64,000 bases of DNA from NCBI GenBank assembly GCA_028554795.2, contig CM068827.1, forward strand, positions 137,090,268 to 137,154,267, read 5' to 3'. Both the position numbers and the translations under genes were made by a program. Every line of letters starts with the position of its first letter. Within the stretch, counting starts at the first letter, position 1. Shown one piece after another: positions 36,701 to 50,043 of the stretch. This DNA is from Sinohyriopsis cumingii. Its lineage: Eukaryota; Mollusca; Bivalvia; Unionida; Unionidae. Under the pieces are notes generated by a model. It was not told the DNA's origin and searched no databases. It saw nothing but the letters and a program-made list of their open reading frames with translations.

Positions 36701-39700
36701 CCACTGCATTATTTTAGTCCTACCCACTCATTATTTTAGTGCCACCCACTGCATTATTTTAGTCTTACCCACTCATTATTTCAGTGTACCCACTGCATTA
36801 TTTTAGTGCTACCCACTGCATTATTTTGGTGTAACCACCACATTATTTTAGTCATACCCACTCATTATTTTAGTGCTACCCACTGCATTATTTTAATTCT
36901 TCCCACTGCATTATTTTAGTTCTACTCACTGCATTATTTTAGTGCTACCCACTGCATTATTTTAGTTCTATGCACTGCATTATTTTAGTTCTACCCATTG
37001 CATTATTTGAATCCTAATTACGGCATTATTTTAGTGCTACCTACTGCATTATTTTAGTTCTATGCACTGCATTATTTTAGTTCTACCCACTGCATTATTT
37101 GAGTTGTATCCACTGAATTATTTTAGTACTACCCACTGCATTATTTTAGTGCTACCCAATGCATTATTTTAGTTCTACCCACTGCATTATTTTAGTGATA
37201 CCCACTGCATTATTTTAGTGATACCCACTGCATTATTTTATTTCTACACACTGCTTTGCTTTAGTGCTACCCACTGCATTATTTTATTTCTACCCACTGC
37301 ATTGCTTTAGTGCTACCCACTGCATTATTTTATTTCTACCCACTGCATTGCTTTAGTGCTACCTACTGTACTGCTTTCGTGCTACCCACATCATTATTTT
37401 AGTGCTACCCACTGCATTATTTCAGTGCTACCACTGCATTTTTTTAGTGCCACCCACTGCATTATTTTAGTCCTACCCAATCATTATTTTAGTGCCACCC
37501 ACTGCATTATTTTAGTCCTACCCACTCGTTATTTCAGTGTACCCACTGCATTATTTTAGTGCTAGCCACTGCATTACCTAAGTGCTAACACTGCATTTAT
37601 TTAGTGCTAGTGACTGCATTATTTTAGTCCTACCCACTCATTATTTTAGTGTACCCACAGCATTATTTTAGTGCTACCCACTGCATTATTTTAGTCCTAC
37701 CCACTCATTATTTTAGAGCTACCCACTGCATTATTTTAGTTCTTCCCACTGCATTATTTTAGTACTTCCCACTACTATTACTTTAGTGCTATGCACTGCA
37801 TTATTTTAGTTCTACCCACTGCATTATTATAATGCTACTTACTGTATAATTTAGTGCTATGTACTGTATTATTTTAGTGCTACCCACTGCATTTTTTTAG
37901 TTCTACCCTCTGCATTATTTTAGTACTACCCACTGCAGTATTTCAGTGCTACCCACTGCATTATTTTAGTGCTACTAACTGCATTATTTTAGTTCTACCA
38001 ACTGCATTATTTTAATGCTACCTACTGCATTATTTTAGTGATACCTACTGCATTATTTTTGTACTACCCATTGCTTTTTTTGTGCTACCTACTGTATTAT
38101 TTTAGTGCTACCCACTGCATTATCTTAGTGCTAACACTGCATTTATTTAGTGCTAGCAACTGCATTTTTTTAGTGCTACCTATTCATTATTTTAGTGTAA
38201 CCACAGCATTATTTTAGTGCTACCCACTGCATTTTTTTAGTGTACCCTCTGCATTATTTTAGTCCTACCCACTCATTATTTTAGTGCAACCCACTGCATT
38301 ATTTTAGTGCTCCCCACTGTATTATTTCAGTGCTACCAACTGCATTAATTTAGTGCTATCTGCTGCTTTATTTTACTGTTACCCACTCATTATTTTTGTG
38401 CTACCCACTGCATTATTTTAGTCCTACCCACTCATTATTTTAGTGTTATCCACTGCTTTTTTTAGTACTACCTACTGCATTATTTTAGTGCCATGAATTG
38501 CATTATTTTAGTGTTACCCCCTGCAATGTTTTAGTGCTACCAACTGCATTATTTTAGTGCTACCCACTGCATTATTTTAGTGCCAGCCACTGCATTATTT
38601 TAGTTCTACCCACTGCATTATTTTAATGCTACTTACTGCATTATTTTAGTGCTAGCAACTGCATTAGTTTAGTGCTACCCACAGCATTATTTTAGTGATA
38701 ATCACTGCATTATTAGTTCTACCCACTTCATTATTTAGTACTACCCACTGCATTATTTTAGTGCTACAAACTGAATTATTTTAGTTCTACTGACTGCATT
38801 ATTTTAATGCTACCTTCTGCATTATTTTAGTGTTACCTACTGCATTATTTTAATGCTACGTACTGCATTATTTTAGTGTTACCTACTGCATTATTTTAAT
38901 GCTACCTACTGCATTATTTTAGTTCTACCCATTGCATTATTTTAGTGCTACAAATTGCATTATTTTAGTGCTACCTACTGCATTATTTTAGTGTACCTAT
39001 TGCATTATTTTAGTACTAATCACTGCATTATTTTAGTTCTACCCATTGCATTATTTGAATGCTACCTATGGCATTATTTTAGTGCTACCTACTGCATTAT
39101 TTAATTCTATGCACTGCATTATTTTAGTTCTACCCACTGCATTATTTGAGTTGTATCCACTGAATTATTTTAGTACTACCCACTGCATTATTTTAGTGCT
39201 ACCCACTGCATTATTTTAGTGCTACCCAATGCATTATTTTAGTGATACCCACTGCATTATTTTAGTGCTACCTAATGCATTATTTAAGTGCTACCAACTG
39301 CATTATTTTATTTCTACACACTGCATTGCTTTAGTGCCACCTACTGCATTATTATAATGCTACTTACTGCATAATTTAGTGCTATGTACTGTATTATTTT
39401 AGTGCTACCCACTGCATTTTTTAGTTCTACCCTCTGCATTATTTTAGTACTACCCACTGCAGTATTTCAGTGCTACCCACTGCATTATTTTAGTGCTACT
39501 AACTGCATTATTTTAGTTCTACCAACTGCATTATTTTAATGCTACCTACTGCATTATTTTAGTGATACCTACTGCATTATTTTTGTACTACCCATTGCTT
39601 TTTTTTGTGCTACCTACTGTATTATTTTAGTGCTACCCACTGCATTATTTTAGTGTTACCCCCTGGAATTTTTTAGTGCTACCCACTGCATTATCTTAGT

Positions 39701-42010
39701 GCTAACACTACATTTATTTAGTACTAGCAACTGCATTATTTTAGTTCTACCTATTCATTATTTTAGTGTAACCACAGCATTATTTTAGTGCTACCCACTG
39801 CATTTTTTTAGTGTACCCTCTGCATTATTTTAGTCCTACCCACTCATTATTTTAGTGCAACCCACTGCATTATTTTAGTGCTCCCCACTGTATTATTTCA
39901 GTGCTACCAACTGCATTAATTTAGTGCTATCTGCTGCTTTATTTTACTGTGACCCACTCATTATTTTTGTGCTACCCTCTGCATTATTTTAGTCCTACCC
40001 ACTCATTATTTTAGTGTTATCCACTGCTTTTTTTAGTACTACCTACTGCATTATTTTAGTGCCATGAACTGCATTATTTTAGTGTTACCCCCTGCAATGT
40101 TTTAGTGCTACCAACTGCATTATTTTAGTTCTACCCACTGCATTGTTCTAGTGCTATCTACTGCATTCTTTTAGTCCTACCCACTCAGTATTTTAGTGTA
40201 CTCACTGCATTAGTTTAGTGCTAGCCACTGTATTATTTTAGTGCTACCCACTGCATTATTTTAGTGCTACCCACTGCATTATTTTAGTGCCAGCCACTGC
40301 ATTATTTTAGTTCTACCCACTGCATTATTTTAATGCTACTTACTGCATTATTTTAGTGCTACCCACTGCATTAGTTTAGTGCTACCCACAGGATTATTTT
40401 AGTGATAATCACTGCATTATTTTAGTTCTACCCACTTCATTATTTAGTACTACCCACTGCATTATTTTAGCGCTACAAACTGCATTATTTTAGTTCTAAT
40501 GACTGCATTATTTTAATGCTACCTACTGCATTATTTTAGTGTTACCTACTGCATTATTTTAATGCTACCTACTGCATTATTTTAGTGTTACCTACTGCAT
40601 TATTTTAATGCTACCTTCTGCATTATTTTAGTTCTACCCATTGCATTATTTTAGTGCTACAAATTGCATTATTTTAGTGCTACCTACTGCATTATTTTAG
40701 TGTACCAATTGCATTATTTTAGTGTTTCCCCCTGCAAATTTTTAGTGCTACCCAATGCATTATTTTAGTTCTATCCACAGCATTATTTTAGTGCTACCTA
40801 CTGCATTATTTTAGAGCTACCCATTGCATTATTTTAGTGTTTCCCCCTGCAAATTTTTAGTGCTACCCAATGCATTATTTTAGTTCTACCCACAGCATTA
40901 TTTTAGTGCTACCTACTGCATTATTTTAGTGCTACCTACTGCATTATTTTAGTACTACCCAATGCATTATTTTAGTGCTACCAACTGCATTATTTTAGTT
41001 CTACCCACTGTATTGCTTTATTGCTGCCGACTGCTTTGCTTTAGTGCTACCCATTGCATTATTGTAGTGCTACCCACTGCATTGCTTTAGTGCTACCTAC
41101 TGCATTATTTTAGTGCTACCTACTGCATTATTTTAGTACTACCCACTGTATTATTTTAGTTCTACCCCTGCATTGCTTTAGTGCTACCCACTGCATTATT
41201 TTAGTGCTACCCTGGACTGCATTATTTCAGTGCTACCAACTGCATTAATTTAGTGCCACCCACTGCACTATTTTTGTCCTACCCACTCATTATTTTAGTG
41301 GTACCCACTGCATTATTTTAGTCCTACCCACTCATTATTTTAGTGTAGCCACTGCATTATTTTAGTCCTACCCACAGCATTCTTTTAGCTCTATCCACTG
41401 CATTATTTTAGTGCTACCCACTGCATTATTTTAGTGCTACCGACTGCATTATTTTACTCCTACCCACTCATTATTTTAGTGCTACCCACTGCATGATTTT
41501 AGTTCTATCCACTCATTATTTTATTGTACCCACTGCATTATTTTAGTGCTATCCACTGCATTGTTTTACTGCTATCCACTGCATTATCGTAGTGCTACCA
41601 CTGCATTTTTTAGTGCTAGCCACTGCATTATTTTAGTACTACCCACTCATTATTTTAGTGTACCCAATGCATCATTTTAGTCCTATCTACTGATTATTTT
41701 AGTGCTACCCACTGCATTATTTTAATCTACCCACTCATTATTTTAGTTTACCCACTGGATTATTTTAGTGCTATCCACTGCATTATTTTAGCTCTATCCA
41801 CTGCATTATCTTAGTGCTACCACTCCATTTATTTAGCGCTAGCCAGTGCAAGATTTTAGTCCTACCCACTCATTATTTTAGTCCTACCCACTCATTATTT
41901 TAGTGTACACACTGCATTATTTTAGTGCTACCCACTGCATTATTTTAGTCCAACCCACTCATTATTTTGGTCCTACCCACTCATTATTTTAGTGCTACCC
42001 ACTGCAATAC
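33717..42010. repeat. 23-bp minisatellite of about 8.3 kb
   Basis: About 360 copies of a 23-bp unit, CTACCCACTGCATTATTTTA plus GTG, with many point variants (CTACCTACTGCA, TTCTACCC, shortened CCCACTCATTATTTTAGTGT). Several long blocks are themselves duplicated: the run near 37840-38560 reappears near 39355-40110 with the same order of variants, which points to segmental duplication inside the array. It begins about 20 bp after the exon 6 donor and ends at unique sequence near 42010. Confidence 0.97.
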
Positions 42011-44029
42011 TTTCCCTGATGATAGTCTTTACTTCTGTTTTAGCAAATATTTGAAGATTGCAAATAACATTATGCATAATTGTTTATGCTTTACAGAAAT
42101 GAGTACATTCAAATACATATTTATGAATACCTTAATTGCTCAAGCCATTTACAGACTGTATTGATTTTGATATTAAAGGAAAAAATGAAAATACAGTCAA
42201 ATCATTCCAGAGCAGCAACCATGGAAAAAAGTCAATACAGAGGTGACCTTGGAATGCAAGTTCACTTTTCAAACTTGGTTCTTGAACAAATTCAATGTAT
42301 TAAGTACCATTATGATTGTTGTTGTTGATCTTCTTTTTCTTCTTATTATTATTATCAGTATTGTTATTATTATTATTATTCTTTAAGACAGTTGGCATAA
42401 TTTCCTATTCACAGAAATCACTTTATGAATTTATCATTCATAAATTCTGATGGCAATGGTGAGTAGTCTTAGATTTCTTCAAGCTTTCCATTTTTGTCAT
42501 GTTATCTTTTTGCTTATATGGTAAGAACATAGGTTGCATTTTGCAACTGAAGCCTGCAGTGTCAGAAGTCACAGACCTATGCCATGTATAGAAAGCATCA
42601 ACCGAATGATTGACAGACATGTAATGCATTTTGAGTTGAATGACTGTTCCAATCATTTATTTAAAATCAAATGTTATCAGGTTTTCAATTTAGTTCTGTG
42701 CTTTTGCAGAATTTGGTATTAGATTCCTTGAAAATTTTGAACCAGCGGAATATCTTACACAGAATATTAACTGCAATGATGGCCCATTATATGTTGTCAT
42801 CACTTTATGCCTTCAGCTTTTATGAAGGTGTTCCATTTTTTGTAAAAGTCAATAGATGGTACATCCACAGGGGTCCCACGCTACCAGGAAATTGGGAAAA
42901 AGTTGGGAGAAATGATAATTTTTTTCCCAACCATGAAAAGTCCTTGAATTTTGCAAATATTGACAAAATTTGAGAAAACACCAGGAATTTTCCTCCACAA
43001 CTTGACGCCCAAAACAATTACATAATTGAGTTGTAACTGAACTGATCGTAAGTTAAATTTATTGAGTTCTAACCAGAATATTAGTAGGTTGCAGCATGGT
43101 TCATTAGGGTGCTTGAAATAAATATATTTGTTGAGACAATCCAAACGCTCAGTGGATTAAATTCGTTTAGTCTGTCAGTGGATTAAAGACATAACAAATA
43201 AAATACTTGCCATTTTTGAGAAAATAGATAATTTTCCTATAGATTTCATGTAGGTTTAAGTCAATATAACATAGTTTAAATTTGCTAGGCCCACTGGTAA
43301 GCTATCTTATGGTGGCGGCAGATTCCAAATTTGTTATATGTAATTGCTCTGAACTCCACACCCTAGATGTTCAAATGCAAATAAATGGAGTTGGAATATT
43401 CGGAGGAAACCTGGATTAGAAAAATAATGAACCTCTGAGCAGAACTTAGGTGTGGAACTATTACACAGTAACATGTAGCTAGAAGCATTGGTTTCAGATC
43501 TAAAATAAAATGCATGATAAATGGGTGATTGGCATCCCTTTTATAATATATTAAGAAATGATATGAGCTCATGTATCAATACAGGTTTTGGGACTGGTTT
43601 ATTGAACTAAAAGAGCTTTATAATGAAAGGTTTGAAAGCAAACAAAATAATTTATGCTCATTATGTTGTTTCCACATAGCAACAGAATGCAGGTCAGCAA
43701 AGTAAAGTTAGGATTTGTATTCTGTACATTGAAATGGCTTTAAATGCCAATTTATAGGAATATAGTCAGATTTGTTTCGTGTGACTTATTTTGTGGTTTT
43801 GAACATGATCATCGTTTCTGACATACATGTTTTGGAGAGTCTTGAAAGAGAAACACCTTCAGATTTGGAAAATGTATGTTTTATAATCCAAAATGTTTTT
43901 TAATTCCATACACTAATGGTCATATAATAACCTTGAAAAAATTAATATCATCCTGGAAAAAACCTGAAAAAGACCTGGAAATTTATATTTGGAAAAGTGT
44001 GGGAACCATGCATCCAGAATTTTTAGCTT
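42011..44029. other. Intron 6, unique sequence with scattered repeat fragments
   Basis: Two stretches share a GGGAACC/GGGTCCC motif next to Lys/Asn-like AT-rich sequence: near 42870 (GGGGTCCCACGC) and near 44000 (GTGTGGGAACCATG). They may be remnants of one DNA transposon end. No gene is supported. Confidence 0.35.
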
Positions 44030-45895
44030 GCTGTATATACTCATGTACAAGATGGATCCAACTGCAAACTGCATAGCCCCATATCAGTTATCACATCATG
44101 CCTATAAGACAAGATCAATGGCAAACTGCATAGCCCCATATCTGCCATTGCATCATGCCTATAAGACAAGTCCAACTGCAAACTGCATAGCCCCATATCA
44201 GTCATCACATCATGCCTATAAGATAAGTCCAACTGCAAACTGCATAGCCCCATATCAGTCATCACATCATGCCTATAAGATAAGTCCAACTGCAAACTGC
44301 ATAGCTCATATCAGCCATCACATCATGCCTATAAGACAAGATCAATGGCAAACTGCATAGCCCCATATCAGCCATCCCATCATACCTATGAGTCCAACTG
44401 CAAACTCAGTCATGCACAGCCTCATATCAGCCATCGCATCATTCCTATAAGACAAGTCCAACTGCAAACTGCATAGCCCCATGTCTGTCATCACATCATG
44501 CCTATAAGACAAGTCCAACTGCAAACTGCATAGCCCCATATCTGCCATCATGTCATGCCTATAAGACAAGTCCAACTGCAAACTGCATAGCCCCATATCT
44601 GCCATCACATCATGCCTATAAGGTGAGTCCAACTGCAAACTGCATAGCCCCATATCTGCCATCACATCATGCCTATAAGGTGAGTCCAACTGCAAACTGC
44701 ATAGCCCCATATCTGCCATTGCATCATGCCTATAAGACGAGTCCAACTGCAAACTGCATAGCCCCATATCAGCCATCGCATCATGCCTATAAGACGAGTC
44801 CAACTGCAAACTGCATAGCCCCATATCTGCCATCACATCATGCCTATAAGGTGAGTCCAACTGCAAACTGCATAGCCCCATATCAGCCATCGCATCATGC
44901 CTATAAGACAAGTCCAACTGCAAACTGCATAGCCCCATATCTGCCATCACATCATGCCTATAAGATGAGTCCAACTGCAAACTCACTCATGCATAGCCTC
45001 ATATCAGCCATCGCATCATGCCTATGAGACAAGTTCAGCTGCAAACTGCATAGCCCCATATCTGCCATTGCATCATGCCTATGAGTCCAACTGCAAACTG
45101 CATAGCCCGATATCAGCCATCACATCATGCCTATAAGACGAGTCCAACAGCAAACTGCAGAGCCCCATATCTGTCATTGCATCATGCCTATAAGACAAGT
45201 CCAACTGCAAACTGCATAGCCCCATATCTGCCATCACATCATGCCTATAAGATGAGTCCAACTGCAAACTGCATAGCCCAATATCAGCCATCACATCATG
45301 CCTATAAGACAAGTCCAACTGCAAACTGCATAGCCCCATATCTGCCATCGCATTATGCCTATAAGGTGAGTCCAACTGCAAACTGCATAACCCGATATCA
45401 GCCATCCCATCATGCCTATAAGACAAGTCCAACTGCAAACTGCATAGCCCCATATCAGCCATTGCATCATGCCTATAAGACAAGTCCAACTGCAAACTGC
45501 ATAGCCCCATATCAGCCATTGCATCATGCCTATAAGGTGAGTCCAACTGCAAACTGCATAGCCCGATATCAGCCATCCCATCATGCCTATAAGACAAGTC
45601 CAACTGCAAACTGCATAGCCCCACATCTGCCATCACATCATGCCTATAAGATGAGTCCAACTGCAAACTGCATAGCCCCATATCAGCCATCCCATCATGC
45701 CTATAAGACAAGTCCAACTGCAAACTGCATAGCCCCATATCTGCCATCACATCATGCACTGGCAGATCTGAGTCATTGCAGTTCGTTAGGAGTAATCAGT
45801 TAAACAAAGTTACACTCTGATCTAATTGTGCATTATGTGATGGCAGGTCAGGATTTATGTTGTTTGCAGCTGGACCCAAGTTATTCATGTGTATA
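44030..45895 (+). mobile_element. Inverted-repeat element, copy 6, expanded by a 57-bp internal tandem array
   Basis: The outer ends are inverse: CTGTATATACTCATG at 44031 and CATGTGTATATACAG at the right (ending 45901). The left end continues into GGATCCAACTGCAAACTGCA, and the right has TTTGCAGCTGGACCC. Between 44050 and 45755 a 57-bp segment with TCCAACTGCAAACTGCATAG and CCCCATATCTGCCATCACAT is repeated about 30 times. The right half of the element, with GGCAGATCTGAG and GTTAGGAGTAATCAGTT, is single-copy. The amplified part is therefore the left module, unlike copy 5. Open frames of 214-242 codons across it come from the 19-codon period. Confidence 0.85.
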
Positions 45896-46049
45896 TACAG
45901 TAGTGTCAGACTTGTTGTCTCCTAATGCTTGTAAAATTTAATGTTTTGCCCAATATGAAATCCCATAGTGTTCATCATTGTTTTACCTTGTTTGTAGTAC
46001 TTATAAATCCCATAATGTTCATCTTTGTTGTATCTTGTCTGTAATACTT

Positions 46050-46220
46050 ACAGAGGAGCCATGGTGGCTGGCTGGTTAGGATACTGGACTCAAAATTAGA
46101 AGGGTATGGGTTCAAATCCTACTATCAGATCAGCCAGGATCAGCTACCATGGTGTGTCCATAGACAAAAGTATTTGACTTGAATTGCCTCTGCACCAAAA
46201 AACCTACTTGATTTGGTGTG
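46050..46220 (+). mobile_element. tRNA-derived SINE, third family, plus strand
   Basis: The head reads GGTGGCTGGCTGGTTAGGAT (A-box-like), then GGGTTCAAATCCTA (B-box-like), then a body with TACCATGGTGTGTCCATAGA and GATTTGGTGTGCTGTAAAAT. The 3' part merges into the tandem array that follows. Confidence 0.65.
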
Positions 46221-46805
46221 CTGTAAAATACCAAATCAAACCACACAAACTTGTAGTATTTGTTACATTGTCTTGCAAACACCAGATCAGACCATACAAG
46301 ACTATTGTATTTGTTACAGTTTCTTGAAAACACCAAATCAAACCATACAAGACTGTTGTATTTGTTAGTGTTTCAAAAACACCAAATCAAACCATAGGAG
46401 ATTGTTGTATTTGTTAGCGTCTTGAAAACACCAAATTAAACCATACAAGACTATAGTATTTGTTTTAGTGTGTTAAAAACATCAAATCAAACCATACAAG
46501 ACTATTGTATTTGTTACAGAGTCTTGAAAACACCAAATCAAACTATACAAGACTATAATATTTGTTACAGTCTTGAAAATACCAAATCAAACCACACAAG
46601 ACTATAGTATTTATTAGTGTCTTGAAAACACCAAATCAAATCATGCAAGACTATGTTATTTGTAAGTGCTGTAACACACCAAAATCAAATGATACAATAC
46701 TTTAGTATTTGTTACAGTGTCTTGAAAACACCAAATCAAACCATACAAGACTATAGTATTTATTAGTGTCTTGAAAACACCAAATCAAACTATACAAGAC
46801 TAGAT
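46190..46805. repeat. Array of about 58 bp derived from the SINE 3' end
   Basis: The unit with ACACCAAATCAAACCATACA, AGACTATAGTATTTGTTA and TGTCTTGAAA repeats about ten times. Its first copy is contiguous with the SINE body. Confidence 0.88.
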
Positions 46806-47102
46806 TATTTGTTATGGTGCTCTCTGGATTAAAAAGGATAACATAATGTTTAAGTCCCTTTTAACATTTTCATTTCAAACATGAGTGAATATTTAATGAT
46901 CGGGCGTCGATATTGTGACTGTTTGTTTTTCTTGGACAACAATGCCTTTTGTGCATACAGATTTATGCACACTTTTCTATACTGTCATAATATTTGTGTT
47001 TTCTTCTTGTTTTTCTTTAAATACATTAATTGCAGTCCACCTCTACAACACAAACAAGCAGCATTTGAATTTTGATGTTTTGCATTGTAAACAATATGTA
47101 GG

Positions 47103-47245
47103 ATGCACTTACCATGATCAGTTATGATCACTTACCATGATCAATTACCATGATCAGTTATGATCACTTACCATGATCAATTACCATGATCAGTTATGAT
47201 CACTTACCATGATCAATTACCATGATCAGTTACAATGATCAGTTT
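47103..47245. repeat. Palindrome-rich TGATCA repeat
   Basis: The unit ATGATCACTTACCATGATCA plus ATTACCATGATCAGTT repeats about three and a half times. TGATCA palindromes occur every 11-13 bp. Confidence 0.88.
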
Positions 47246-48584
47246 TACCATGATCTTGATTTCCAAAGTATTATTATGCAGTAAACACTGTTAAAAAAAA
47301 ATTCAATATATCAGATTTAATAAACTAAGCCATTTTGAGGAAAATTAGTTGTATTTTAATGTCCTCTGATTATTACAATGATTAATGTTATCAACTCTCC
47401 CCTCCCCCAACAAATTTCTAAGCAATATTGTAGCTTATTCAAATTCCTAAATTCAAATGGAGATTAGCCTATTTAAAATGTAGTGATTTATAAGCATGTT
47501 TATACATAAGTCCTTATGACATTTCCTAACCCAAACAGTGCCTCTCTTGGGAAAACAAATGCTTCATTTGCTTGGTTCATACATTTAAGTGGCACTTGTA
47601 CTAGTAAAAAAGCACTGACTAGGAAATACTTGGTCGATGTCTGCAGAAAGTATCTGATTCATTACATGACTTTTATAGATGTGATTTCTGGGGAGGGGGG
47701 CAAATGACAATAGTCATTGAGTCCAGGTGACCACGCTATAAAGGTGACTCATATGGCAGGCTTGTCTATCTTTGAACAAAAATGTGTATTTCATACACCT
47801 CTATATATATTTTAAATAACCTGTCAACATTGTTTACCTTACTTATACACCATGCTGGTTTTGATTTTGAATGTTTTGATGGTGAAATATAATCCATAAC
47901 ACCTTGTACTTGAAGGATGCTCAATATAAATACTTGGAAAAGGGAAAGACTGCTTTATTTTTTTACAGGGTATTACCACTAGAAAAGAATTAAAATTATA
48001 TAGAACCAAACAGAAAAAAATATGCATTCCCTCTCCGGGTATATTTAAATGGAATAGCCCTGATTAGGTTTAAATATTTTAGTATTTATTATATCCATCT
48101 TTCAGTCAATCAAAATATCTATATCTCTGCCAATTTATTTATTTAATTTATTTTTTAACTTGCATTAGCTGATAGCAAACAATAGGTCCAATATCAAAGT
48201 AACAGGGAGGGGGTTAGGGCCCCACTTAATGATCTTAGCAGAGAGCTATAGTAGGTACATTGTCGGTCCAGCTATCTGTCTGTCTTGTCCATCAAGAATT
48301 TAGTTTCTGCAAGATAATTTAAATGTGATTCAGTGGATATTAACCAAATCTGCTTTGCAATTTTACATTGACATGACCTCAGATGCATTCAGTTTTCATA
48401 AAACCCGAATGATTGCCCATCTTATAGTTTTTTTCACAACTGAGTTTTACAGAGGATTATGAGATTACAACTGGATTTGGCATACAGCTTTATATCAGTG
48501 AAATCTTGAATGAGTGTTTTCCAGCATTCTATAACATAATACAGGAGTTATTCTGCTTGAATTCCCATCCTACTAGCATTGGTT
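47246..48584. other. Intron 6, no gene
   Basis: Unique AT-rich sequence. Open frames at 47516 and 47839 have no family resemblance or splice support. Confidence 0.4.
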
Positions 48585-49070
48585 TACACAGTACAATTTT
48601 ATGAAGGATTCTTGGATTTCAATTAAATTTGAGGTGTGACTTTATGGATTATTGGATTTCAGCCAAATTTGGCATACAGTATAACTTTACCAAGGATTGT
48701 TGGATTTCAACCAAATTTTGATATGAAGCATAACTTTACCAAGGATTGTTGGATTTCAACCAAATTTTGATATGAAGCATAACTTTACCAAGGATTGTTG
48801 GATTTCAACCAAATATGTCCAGCAGAATAACTTTACCAAAGATTGTTGGTTTCAACCAAATTTGAGATGCATTGTAACTTTATTAAGGATTGTTTGTTTC
48901 AATCAAATTTGACATGCAGTATAACCTTACCAAGGATTGTTGGATTTCAACCAAATTTGACATGCAGTATAACTTTACCAAAGATTGTTGGATTTCGACC
49001 AAATTTGGCCTGCAGAATAACTTTACCAAAGATTGTTGGATTTCGACCAAATTTAACATACATCTTTATA
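48585..49070. repeat. 48-bp tandem repeat, about nine copies
   Basis: The unit contains ACTTTACCAAGGATTGTTGG and ATTTCAACCAAATTTGACAT. First copies are diverged, central copies nearly identical. Confidence 0.92.
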
Positions 49071-49274
49071 TTGACGAGAAATTATTTCATGTAGTCCACT
49101 CCTCCTTGCCTGTTAAAGGATCCCTCAGAAACATCCCCATCCCACAAACCCTTGGGTCCAGAATCTTTGGCCCCTCAAATTGAGTTAGCCCAAATCATCC
49201 TTCAAACCAGAGCCATGATTGATCCCAATGTCTGGGTTAAACAGCCGCACAGAGTTTAACAATCCCTGTAATGG

Positions 49275-49480
49275 CAACAATGAAAAGAACTGAGCTGTGT
49301 AATACATTTAAAATTGAATAGAAAAATATACATTATGCATGCATCCACAAGAACTGTGCTGTGTAATACATTTAAGATTGAATAGAAAAATATACATTAT
49401 GCATGCATCCACAAGAACTGAGCTGTGTAGTACATTTAAGATTGGATAGAAAAATATACATTATGCATGCATCCACATGA
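49275..49480. repeat. 65-bp repeat, three copies
   Basis: AAGAACTGAGCTGTGTAATA then ATTGAATAGAAAAATATACATTATGCATGCATCCAC, three near-identical copies. Confidence 0.93.
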
Positions 49481-49959
49481 ACTAACTCCATTACATATTA
49501 AATTCATTTATAAGTTGTGTTCAAGATTATTATTATTATTATTACAATGACTATGGTTGTACATTAATCTGACTGACAAGAATAATTGTACTGGATTAAA
49601 AAAACTGAAACTTTTCTCTTTATTTACTAAAAACTCAAATATTGCTCATTATTTAATGCACACATTAAAATGAATTTAACTTCTCTGTTTTAGCTATCAA
49701 ATGTCTAACCTTATAGTGAATACATTGTATCCAATAGCATGGCAAAACATTTGGTATGTCAACAAATTCCTTACCTGGAATGGATAGCAAGAAAGGAAAA
49801 TGTTTTTCACATACCTTTACAACTGAAAATTGCTTTTGTCAAGTGGACAGTCTCCTGACAAATTTAAGGCTCATTGTCATTGTGACAGTATAGACCAAAA
49901 TATCACTATAAGTACTGTGGATGAGGTCAAATCCACAGCAAGAGAATTTGAGGTAAATG

Positions 49960-49961
<2 letters not shown>
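49481..49961. other. Intron 6, unique sequence
   Basis: Short ATT microsatellite near 49527. Otherwise nothing recognised. Confidence 0.4.

Positions 49962-50039
<78 letters not shown>
49962..50039. repeat. (CA)n microsatellite, about 39 repeats
   Basis: Pure CA dinucleotide run. The open frames crossing it are artefacts. Confidence 0.97.

Positions 50040-50043
<4 letters not shown>

Noticed and set aside
44342..45803. 214-242 codon frames with CIAPY/HHAYK repeats
   Set aside because: The 57-bp unit is part of the expanded inverted-repeat element, and it is open on both strands.
44030..45900. CRISPR-like array because of regular repeats
   Set aside because: Repeats are contiguous with no unique spacers, and the genome is eukaryotic.
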